Positions 51,240 through 57,952 of a DNA stretch of 64,000 nt are shown here, piece by piece. Position 1 is the stretch's first letter. Each line of letters starts with the position of its first letter. This DNA comes from an uncultured Eggerthellaceae bacterium (lineage in GTDB: Bacteria > Actinomycetota > Coriobacteriia > Coriobacteriales > Eggerthellaceae). The notes below the pieces were generated by a model. The model ran no database searches and was not told the DNA's origin. It saw only the letters and a list, made by a program, of their open reading frames with translations. A program made the translations under genes and the position numbers. The stretch covers positions 255,801 to 319,800 of the forward strand of contig CAKTTY010000001.1 of assembly GCA_934617065.1 (NCBI GenBank), read 5' to 3'.

Positions 51240-51923
51240 ATGGATATCAAGCTTAATTATCGTGAGCAGGGTGATGGCTATCCGCTGATTCTTCTGCATG
51301 GGAATGGCGAAGATGGCAGCTGCTTTAGGCACCAGCTGGAGTATTTCTCTAAAGAATATCGCGTTATCGCTATCGACACGCGCGGCCAGGGTGAATCGCC
51401 TCGCGGTACCGCTCCTTTTACCTTCGAGCAGTTTGCTCAAGACTTGGAAGACTTCATGGATGAGCATGGCATTTTCCGAGCGAACATCTTGGGCTTCTCC
51501 GATGGCGGCATCACTGCGCTTATCTTTGCGCTCACGCGTCCTGAGCGCGTGAATAAGCTGATCCTGAATGGCGCCAACCTTGACCCTGAAGGCGTAGTTG
51601 AGCCGTTGCGCACGAAAATTCGGGAAAAGGCGGAGGAAGCTGCGCAGGCCAAAGATGAAAGCGCCGAAAACATGCAGCGCTACGAAAACCTGCGTCTTAT
51701 GGCGGAGCAGCCCTCTATCGATCCGAAAGAGCTTTCCAAGGTCGAGGCTCCCACTTTGGTTATTGTGGGCACGCAGGATTTGATCGAAGGCGCTCACACT
51801 AAGCTTATTTACAGCAGTTTGCCCAACGCTGAATTGGTGTTCGTCCAGGGCGATCATTTCATTGCTTACGACAATCCCGTTGCGTTCAACGAAGCGGTGG
51901 ATAAATTCCTCAAAGAGTTTTAA
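51240..51923 (+). CDS. Alpha/beta hydrolase
   Basis: 227-residue cytosolic hydrolase. Oxyanion-hole segment LILLHGNGEDGSCF, nucleophile elbow LGFSDGGITAL (G-x-S-x-G), then the acid and the catalytic His in VFVQGDHFIAYDNP near the C-terminus complete the triad. A helical lid with charged residues (LRTKIREKAEEAAQAKDE) spans the middle. Small size and no signal peptide suggest an intracellular esterase or C-C hydrolase. AAGGAGAGGG precedes the ATG. Between an exporter and a flavin reductase; no operon partner is evident. A strong terminator follows. Confidence 0.88.
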   Translation: MDIKLNYREQGDGYPLILLHGNGEDGSCFRHQLEYFSKEYRVIAIDTRGQGESPRGTAPFTFEQFAQDLEDFMDEHGIFRANILGFSDGGITALIFALTRPERVNKLILNGANLDPEGVVEPLRTKIREKAEEAAQAKDESAENMQRYENLRLMAEQPSIDPKELSKVEAPTLVIVGTQDLIEGAHTKLIYSSLPNAELVFVQGDHFIAYDNPVAFNEAVDKFLKEF

Positions 51924-52021
51924 CTCAGGTACGGTGGCCGTCTTGCGGCGAACCACGTTTCGAATGCGAGTGCGGCTCTGTTTCCTGAACAGCAAAAGAG
52001 CTGAATCGAATATCTTTTACC

Positions 52022-52057
52022 GAGCGGCCCCGATACGGCATCGGGGCCGCTCCTTTT
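52022..52057 (+). terminator. Intrinsic terminator after the hydrolase
   Basis: Perfect 13-base-pair stem GAGCGGCCCCGAT / ATCGGGGCCGCTC, then CTTTTG. Confidence 0.88.
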
Positions 52058-52117
52058 GCGTTTGAGTGTATCGTGGTTGCGCGAGTTGCAATGGAGGAGG
52101 GCCCTGCTTTTTGAACC

Positions 52118-52152
52118 GCCTCCCATTTCTTAGGTATCGAGAAATGGGAGGC
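52118..52152. repeat. Hairpin sharing its stem with the 6387 terminator
   Basis: GCCTCCCATTTCT pairs with AGAAATGGGAGGC. The stem is almost the same as at 6387-6421, but no T tract follows immediately (GTTTTT appears six bases later). It lies between convergent hydrolase and flavoprotein genes. Confidence 0.6.
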
Positions 52153-52181
52153 AGTGCGTTTTTGGGCTGTGTATGATTCGG

Positions 52182-52799
52182 CTATGCGTGTAAACGAGCA
52201 ATAAGATCTGCCATGTCGCGTCCGAGCTGCTTTGCCATGGGCACGGCGATGGGGTCTTCCTCTACGCTGCGGCGCCAGCGCGGTTTGCCGTCCTTCATGC
52301 CCGCCATAAGCGATCCGGTAATACCCGATCCGATAACGGGCCCAGCTGGACGTGGATGGACAACCAGCATTTCATGAGTGGTAAAGAAGTTTTCCAGAAC
52401 ATGGTTGGTTGCCTCTGCCCCGCAGTTGTCCAAACCTGCCATGGTAAGAAAGCCTCCCACCTTGCCCTTCAGTTGATTTTCAACCATGTGAAGCGGACGA
52501 GTACGGTCGATGAAGCACTTGGTGCGAGCGGTAACGTTTCCGAAGTAGTCGGGCGATCCCAGGATGATTCCGTCTGCTTCTAGCATCTTTTCTTTCAGTT
52601 CGTCCATATCATCGGATATGGGGCAGATGGGCTTGCCAAGGCAGCGGTTGCATCCATTGCAGTACTCGATGTTGAGCTCGGAAAGCTCGACCAATTCAGT
52701 TTCGGCGCCTTTTGCCTTGGCTTCTTCAAGCGCAAGGTTCAAAAGGAAGGCGGTGTTCTGTCCGGCGCGATGGCTTCCGTTGATTGCCAGTATTTTCAT
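52182..52799 (-). CDS. Iron-sulfur flavoprotein / NADPH-dependent FMN reductase family protein
   Basis: 205-residue flavodoxin-fold protein. The N-terminal ILAINGSHRAGQNTAFLL is the FMN phosphate loop, GSPDYFGNVTARTKCFIDR the flavin ring loop. YCNGCNRCLGKPIC has the compact C-x2-C-x2-C-x5-C pattern of archaeal/clostridial iron-sulfur flavoproteins, so a 4Fe-4S cluster is likely. Role: electron transfer or reduction in anaerobes. The ATG at 52799 begins MKILAING with AGAGAGG upstream; 11 further codons upstream are not needed. Single gene on the minus strand. Confidence 0.88.
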   Translation of the reverse strand: MKILAINGSHRAGQNTAFLLNLALEEAKAKGAETELVELSELNIEYCNGCNRCLGKPICPISDDMDELKEKMLEADGIILGSPDYFGNVTARTKCFIDRTRPLHMVENQLKGKVGGFLTMAGLDNCGAEATNHVLENFFTTHEMLVVHPRPAGPVIGSGITGSLMAGMKDGKPRWRRSVEEDPIAVPMAKQLGRDMADLIARLHA

Positions 52800-53066
52800 G
52801 ATGGCACCTCTCTTTGTTGCGGGCTTTTCCATTGTATCGGGTGATGGGGGCTTGTTTTGATCGATTGCCGAACGTGTAGAAGATGCGTGAGGGTGGCGGG
52901 TGGCACCCGAGATCCCCTTCTTCCCTTTTATAGGGGCTTATTGCGTTTCTTTCGATAATGCGGGTATTGCCCAAATTGCTAATAATCTTGCGGCGCGGGC
53001 CGACCCCTACAATGAAACCAATGCGCAAATATGCGCAAAGGGGGAATACAAAGGGGAGGAAGAGTT

Positions 53067-54389
53067 ATGAGGGTAGTGCTCTGCGGTGATCTGCTTTTTT
53101 CCAGCAGGAACTTGAAGAATCGATTGGACAAGCGCGTGGTTGATCTGCTTGTTAACGCAGATGCGGTATTTGCAAATGCCGAGTTCAGCACGCCAAAACG
53201 AAATACCCCTCCGGGTTTGTGCATGTATTTAACTTCAGTGCGTCAAGATATCCTTGATGAGCTGACCGACTTGAATATTAAGTTGGTTTCCTTTGCGAAC
53301 AATCACACCATTGATTATGGCCCGCAGGGTTGTCTTGAAACTATGGAAGCCGCCGAAGCACGAGGCATCATTCCCTGTGGCGTGGGCCGCAATCTATGGG
53401 AAGCTCGCAAGGCGCGCTTCCTCGACACAGAGCAAGGTCGTGTAGCGGTGGTTGCATGCTCTTCGACCTGGGCCGAACGCGCTTTGGCAAGTAACGAGAA
53501 CGCCGATGTTGTGGCGCGTCCTGGGTTGTGCCCGCTGCGTTGGGGGCGTTCGTATGTGTTGCCCAGCGAGCAATTCGAACAGCTTCGTGCCATTGACGCA
53601 ATGTTGGGCACCGACAAAAGCTTCAAAGAAGTAAGCAAGATTGAAACGTGGGAGCCGCCGACAGAAGATGCTTTCAAGTTCGGTTCTGCCATGAGTGGAA
53701 ACCTGCAGATCGAGCGCGGTGACCGCGCCTATGTTCGCGATTACGTGAACGAATCCGATCAGGAAGCAATCCTGGAAAGCATTCGCGACGCTGCGCGTAG
53801 GTCGGATGTGGTTATTGCCACATTGCATACGCATGAAGGCGAAAACGAAAACTGGTATGCAACCTATGCGCCAAAATTCGTAGAAGAATTCGCCCGTAAA
53901 ACCATCGATGCGGGGGCAACGTGCTTCGTAGGGCAGGGTGCCCATTTCCCGCGTGGCGTGGAAGTGTATAAGGGATGCCCCATTTTCTACAATCTGGGCA
54001 GCTTGCTGATGGAATTCGAATCGGGCGAATCGATGATCTCGCCGGAAATGTACGAGACGTATCATTTGGGCCCCGATGCCCATCCGTCCGATCTGCATTC
54101 GAATCGCGCCCAGAAGCCCGACGGCTCCTGGAATGGGTTCTACTCGGAACGTCGTTTTTCTACCAATTTCCTGGTCGTTCTCGACATCGATGAGGAAGGG
54201 GCGAACTACGAAATTGTTCCGCTTGATTTGGATATGCATCGTGAAAACAACCTGAAGCGCGGCTTGCCAGAGGTTTCCACCCCTGAAGAGGGAAAGAAGT
54301 TTGCCGAGTACCTTGCTCATGCCAGTGAACGCTATGGGGTTTCGTTTGCATACTGCGAGGAAACAGGCGCTATATCGTTTGATGCTTAA
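53067..54389 (+). CDS. CapA family protein (poly-gamma-glutamate synthesis type, metallophosphatase fold)
   Basis: 440-residue protein of the PGA_cap family. VVLCGDLLFS and NAEFSTP near the start, SFANNHTIDYGPQG, then ATLHTHEGENENWY and GQGAHFPRGVEVYKGCPIFYNLGSLLMEFESG are the conserved metal-site blocks. Unlike classical CapA it has no N-terminal membrane anchor, so it is probably cytosolic. Many such proteins are not linked to capsules and act as uncharacterised hydrolases. The ATG at 53067 has GGGGAGGAAGAG upstream and directly precedes the first strand. No partner genes of capsule synthesis are present. Confidence 0.85.
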   Translation: MRVVLCGDLLFSSRNLKNRLDKRVVDLLVNADAVFANAEFSTPKRNTPPGLCMYLTSVRQDILDELTDLNIKLVSFANNHTIDYGPQGCLETMEAAEARGIIPCGVGRNLWEARKARFLDTEQGRVAVVACSSTWAERALASNENADVVARPGLCPLRWGRSYVLPSEQFEQLRAIDAMLGTDKSFKEVSKIETWEPPTEDAFKFGSAMSGNLQIERGDRAYVRDYVNESDQEAILESIRDAARRSDVVIATLHTHEGENENWYATYAPKFVEEFARKTIDAGATCFVGQGAHFPRGVEVYKGCPIFYNLGSLLMEFESGESMISPEMYETYHLGPDAHPSDLHSNRAQKPDGSWNGFYSERRFSTNFLVVLDIDEEGANYEIVPLDLDMHRENNLKRGLPEVSTPEEGKKFAEYLAHASERYGVSFAYCEETGAISFDA

Positions 54390-54465
54390 GCAAGGTGCGT
54401 CCCTGAAGGGCAACAGTTATTAGGCGTCAACAACCAGGGCTTTTCATCGGTTGGGGGGCCCGCAC

Positions 54466-54545
54466 CTGCTCATAGACTTTTGCTCGGGGCGCCCGCTGCC
54501 CATGGGCTTTTGCGGGCAGCGCGATTGCCCGGCGATTGCCCGCAA
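54466..54545 (+). repeat. Short GC-rich degenerate repeats before the hydratase gene
   Basis: Two to three imperfect units of about 31 bases (GCCCGCACCTGCTCATAGAC and GCCCGCTGCCCATGGGCTTT begin consecutive copies, each reaching CTTTTGC), then GATTGCCCG twice. Similar in style to the degenerate arrays near 22-23 kb. Confidence 0.4.
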
Positions 54546-54598
54546 GCGAGTGCGGCAAACTGCCTGCGGGACCATATCACGTGACTAGAGGAGGGGTT

Positions 54599-55387
54599 AT
54601 GTCATTCAACACCATCAAAACCGAAGAGCGTGATGGCATTTACATCATTACGCTGAACAGGCCAAAGGCGAAAAATGCCATGAACAGCGAAATGTGGCAG
54701 GAGTTGTGCTGGGCCTTTGACCACCTCGATGAAACCGATTCGCTTCGTTGCTGCATCATGACGAACGTTGGCGATTGCTTCTGCGCCGGGAGCGATCTGA
54801 AGGAAATTGCTGCAGGCACCTATCATGCTCCCGAGGGGTATGAGGAAAGCGGGTTCTGCGGCATGACCAAGCGTTATATTGCGAAGCCGATCATCGCGGC
54901 ATGCCAAGGGCGTGTTTTAGGGGGCGGCGTAGAAGTTGTTATGGCGTGCGATTTGGCGGTCTGTTCAACCGAATCAACGTTTTCGCTTCCTGAGCCGCGG
55001 CGTGGCCTTACGGCTGCAGGCGGTGGTCTGCTGATGCGCATTATGCAGATGGTGCCTCAAAAAGCAGCGATGGAGCTGATGCTTACCTGTGAGCCTTTCT
55101 CTGCTCAAAAGGCGCTTGACTGCTTCTTGGTGAATCGTGTTGTTGAGCCTGAACAGGTGCTTGACGAGGCTATTTCCCTAGCGAAGCTTATCTGCAAGGG
55201 TGCGCCTTTGGCGGTCGAGTGCACAAAACGAACCGCCTACGAAACCATGGGAGAAAACGTGGTCTACCCTTCGCGAGGCTGGGAGATTCTCGAAGAGATT
55301 GAGCAGATTACCCAAAACAGCGAAGACAAGATCGAGGGCGCAACAGCATTTGCCGAAAAGCGTGAGCCGGTTTGGAAGAGCCGCTAA
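54599..55387 (+). CDS. Enoyl-CoA hydratase/isomerase (crotonase) family protein
   Basis: 262-residue crotonase-fold enzyme acting on CoA thioesters. The oxyanion-hole segment DCFCAGSDLKEIAAG and the second one CQGRVLGGGVEVVMACDLAV are present. Both Glu residues used by enoyl-CoA hydratases have counterparts (GGVE and FSLPEPRRG), so a hydratase or dehydratase activity is plausible. The ATG at 54599 has AGAGGAGGGG upstream; the frame upstream is in repeat sequence and is rejected. It is followed by a terminator and then an acyl-CoA dehydrogenase, forming a small beta-oxidation-like set. Confidence 0.9.
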   Translation: MSFNTIKTEERDGIYIITLNRPKAKNAMNSEMWQELCWAFDHLDETDSLRCCIMTNVGDCFCAGSDLKEIAAGTYHAPEGYEESGFCGMTKRYIAKPIIAACQGRVLGGGVEVVMACDLAVCSTESTFSLPEPRRGLTAAGGGLLMRIMQMVPQKAAMELMLTCEPFSAQKALDCFLVNRVVEPEQVLDEAISLAKLICKGAPLAVECTKRTAYETMGENVVYPSRGWEILEEIEQITQNSEDKIEGATAFAEKREPVWKSR

Positions 55388-55409
55388 GATCTTCAATCGG
55401 TTTGTTGGC

Positions 55410-55438
55410 AAAGGCGCTCCGTAAAGGGGCGCCTTTTT
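55410..55438 (+). terminator. Intrinsic terminator after the hydratase gene
   Basis: AAAGGCGC pairs with GCGCCTTT, with a bulged CC/GG extension towards the loop, followed by TT. Confidence 0.8.
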
Positions 55439-55609
55439 GGTCAAAAACGAGTAAATGGGGTATTCGTTTTATCGGGATTACCTGATGAATGGGGTTTGTG
55501 CTTTCGTCATAACCTAGAGAGGTTACATTTCGTCAAACTTGGGAATAGGTAAGACCCTTTTGGTACCGTATCCTTTTAAAGGTGAAAAGTATGTATCAGG
55601 AGGGGTACC

Positions 55610-56761
55610 GTGGACTTCGCTTTGTCCGACAATCAGAAGAACATCATTGCCACATTTCGCGAATTCGGTGAATCGGTATTTACTCCTGAATCGGTATTCC
55701 AGTGGCGCAAAGATCAAGGTCTTCCTGATGAAGTGGTGAAGGGCTTCGTCGATCGCTACTTTGCGCTGGACGATCAGTGCCCTGATGGCATGGGCATTAT
55801 GTCGCAGACGCTTATCTTGGAAGAGCTTTGCCGTTGTGCGGGTGCCGCCCTTCCTTTCCAAAACGACCTGTTCAATCTGCAGATTATGGGTGGTTTTGCC
55901 GATGAGGCGGTATCGTCGAGGGTCTTGGACGACTACCGTCAAACGGGGCGCCTGATGTTTTCGCTGGGCGTTTCTGAGCCAAATGCGGGTTCCGACACCA
56001 TGAGCATGACCACGTCGGTTGAAACGCGCGACGGCCGCCTGGTGCTCAACGGCAAGAAAACCTATGTGAATAACGGCGAGTATTCGCCAAGCATTCTGTG
56101 CGCTGCCATCGACAAGGACACGCCTTCCGAAGACGAGTATCCGTCGCTTTCCTTTTGGCTTATTCCGCACGATTTGCCGGGCATTCGTGCTGTGCCCATC
56201 AACAAAATCGGCCAATCGATGGTTCCGTTTGCATCGGTCTCCTTCGATGAAGTCGAGTTGAAGCCCGAGTACCGTTTGCGTGGTCACGAAGGGGGCTTCC
56301 GCCACCTGTTCAAGATGTTGGAGTTCGGCCGTGTGTTCACGTGCGCAGCGTCGCTGGGCATGGCGCAAGCTGCAATGGAAGATGCGGTTGCCAACGCGCG
56401 TGTGCGAAAGGCGTTCGGCGTTTCTATCGGGCAATTCCAGCAGGTAGAGCAGATGCTTACCGATATGGAAGTGTCGCTGCGCACGATGCGTTCCATGCTG
56501 TACCAAGCTGCATGGGCCATTGAAACCGACCGGCCCGATAAGCGTTTGGCAGTTGCGTTGATGAAGCGCTATATCCCTAAGACGGCAACTGAGGTGGCAA
56601 GCAGCGCTATGCAGATCTTGGGCGGCCTGGGTTACACCGAAAGCGCTCGAGTGAGCACCATCTGGCAGGATTGCCGTGGCAATCAGATAGCCGAAGGCAC
56701 CGATCAGATCATGGTGTATATTTCCGCGCCTTTGATCATGGATTCTTACAAACAGGTTTGA
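55610..56761 (+). CDS. Acyl-CoA dehydrogenase
   Basis: FAD enzyme of 383 residues, alpha-beta dehydrogenation of an acyl-CoA. The FAD/substrate segment MFSLGVSEPNAGSD, the GKKTYVNNGEYS strand and the C-terminal catalytic Glu (about E362) in IAEGTDQIMVY are seen. The ILGGLGYTESARVSTIWQDCRGNQI helix is conserved. The GTG start has AGGAGGGG four bases before it. No electron-transfer flavoprotein genes lie nearby. The position behind the crotonase and near an enoate-reductase-like gene suits oxidation or aromatisation of an alicyclic CoA ester, but a short-chain fatty or amino-acid route cannot be excluded. Confidence 0.92.
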   Translation: MDFALSDNQKNIIATFREFGESVFTPESVFQWRKDQGLPDEVVKGFVDRYFALDDQCPDGMGIMSQTLILEELCRCAGAALPFQNDLFNLQIMGGFADEAVSSRVLDDYRQTGRLMFSLGVSEPNAGSDTMSMTTSVETRDGRLVLNGKKTYVNNGEYSPSILCAAIDKDTPSEDEYPSLSFWLIPHDLPGIRAVPINKIGQSMVPFASVSFDEVELKPEYRLRGHEGGFRHLFKMLEFGRVFTCAASLGMAQAAMEDAVANARVRKAFGVSIGQFQQVEQMLTDMEVSLRTMRSMLYQAAWAIETDRPDKRLAVALMKRYIPKTATEVASSAMQILGGLGYTESARVSTIWQDCRGNQIAEGTDQIMVYISAPLIMDSYKQV

Positions 56762-56789
56762 TTTCCAGGTTGGTGTAGTAAGTCAGCGA

Positions 56790-56888
56790 GCGGGTGTGAG
56801 GGCTTCAAGATTCCGCGAAAGCGTGAGGAAGCGTGCGGCTGCACGTGACGAGCGCTTGCAGCGGGAAGATTGAAGTTCTCACACCCGC
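56790..56888. other. Large hairpin between acyl-CoA dehydrogenase and TetR genes
   Basis: GCGGGTGTGAG (56790-56800) and CTCACACCCGC (56878-56888) pair perfectly. The pairing continues inwards through CTTCAA/TTGAAG and TTCCGC/GCGGGAA, and a smaller stem GTGC-ggct-GCAC lies at the tip. About 99 bases, between convergent genes. It may be a bidirectional terminator, a structured RNA or a palindromic repeat. Confidence 0.65.
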
Positions 56889-56928
56889 GCAGCGTCGGCA
56901 ACGTGCTTTGTTCGGCAGAACGAAGCAC

Positions 56929-57582
56929 TCATAAATTGCGCCTTAATTGAGCTTCCTTGATTTCGCTTTCCATGGAGCTGTGGATGATGTTGGAGAAGGG
57001 CCCCGCGTTGCTGATCAGGTGTTTGGTGCCGGGCTGCTCGCACTTGTGTGTGAAATAAGAAAGGAATGCACAGGTGTAGAACTCGCTTAAGAAGTCGATG
57101 TTTTCTTCCGGCAGATAGCGGTTGGCCAAGATGATGGTGATGTCGTTGCGCAAGGCGGGAAGGTACAGATCGTACAGGTATTCGCGCAGGGTGGCAGGTC
57201 CGGTTTCGGCGAAAGCCTGCATATAAAAGGCGCGGTTTCGCTCCAGCACAATGGCGAAGGCATCGAAGAACTTCGAGTGGTCAAGCGAGCGCACTCCCGA
57301 TTTCTGCGTGATGTAGAAGGGGAAGCTCGAAAGCGAAGGGTCTTCGTCCTTCTTGTATACCAAGATGTTCTCGGGGAAGCGGTTTTGAAGCTCGAGTCCG
57401 AGATCATATCGGAACTTCCAAATGATAAGGGCATTCTTGTCTTCGAAGTGGTAGTAGAACGTTTTACGGTTCTTGCCCGTACGCTCAACGATGTCGCTGA
57501 TGGAAACCTTCTTCAGCGGCTGCTCCTCGCACAGCTGCACAAGCGCATCAGCAATTAGCAGTTTTGTGTCGAGTGTTCCCAT
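56929..57582 (-). CDS. TetR/AcrR family transcriptional regulator (DhaS-like)
   Basis: 217-residue regulator. Helix-turn-helix about residues 8-52: TKLLIADALVQLCEEQPLKKVSISDIVERTG, then NRKTFYYHFEDKNALI. The C-terminal domain (FYMQAFAETGPATLREYL, CAFLSYFTHKC) resembles the TetR_C type seen in DhaS-like proteins. It is transcribed divergently from the Fe-S/flavin reductase at 57953 across a 370-base spacer with candidate operators, so control of that reductase is likely. GAAAGGATCGGGAA precedes the ATG. Confidence 0.9.
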   Translation of the reverse strand: MGTLDTKLLIADALVQLCEEQPLKKVSISDIVERTGKNRKTFYYHFEDKNALIIWKFRYDLGLELQNRFPENILVYKKDEDPSLSSFPFYITQKSGVRSLDHSKFFDAFAIVLERNRAFYMQAFAETGPATLREYLYDLYLPALRNDITIILANRYLPEENIDFLSEFYTCAFLSYFTHKCEQPGTKHLISNAGPFSNIIHSSMESEIKEAQLRRNL

Positions 57583-57636
57583 TTCCCGATCCTTTCAACC
57601 TTCCATACTTGGCTAGTTTAGCGCTACCGAGCATTC

Positions 57637-57741
57637 TTTTGGTCAAATCAATGAAAATGAGTAGTTGATTCAAAAACTATCGCAGCAATTGGTCGGCTAA
57701 TACTCGATGAATGGATGCACATCGCGCAAATTATGCATAAT
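57637..57741. promoter_or_regulatory. Candidate operators in the TetR/reductase divergent spacer
   Basis: TTTTGGTCAAATCAA (57637) and TTGATTCAAAA (57665) form an inverted repeat, and ATTATGCATAAT (57730-57741) is a perfect 12-base palindrome. A TACAAT box near 57768 could drive the reductase. The rest of the 57583-57952 gap shows no gene. Confidence 0.5.
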
Positions 57742-57952
57742 GCCGCCAATTCGTCCGAATATCTGTTTTACAATAATTTACGCGAAGGAGTGCTCACGAT
57801 TGGTCATCACTGGTATAGATCGTTGCATGTAGGGTAGGCGGCTTCCAGAAGGGGGAGGTCGTCGTTTTCATGTTCGGAAACGAATTGTGCCAGGTATGTC
57901 TAATCTGCTCTCAGAGGTTCACATCTTATGTTCTTAGGAAAGGGGCTGCGAC

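Noticed and set aside
53067..54389. Capsule (poly-gamma-glutamate) synthesis locus
   Set aside because: Only the CapA-like gene is present, without a membrane anchor or CapB/CapC partners.
55523..56506. 327-codon minus-strand frame opposite the acyl-CoA dehydrogenase
   Set aside because: Antisense shadow of a clear enzyme gene caused by codon bias; no family features.
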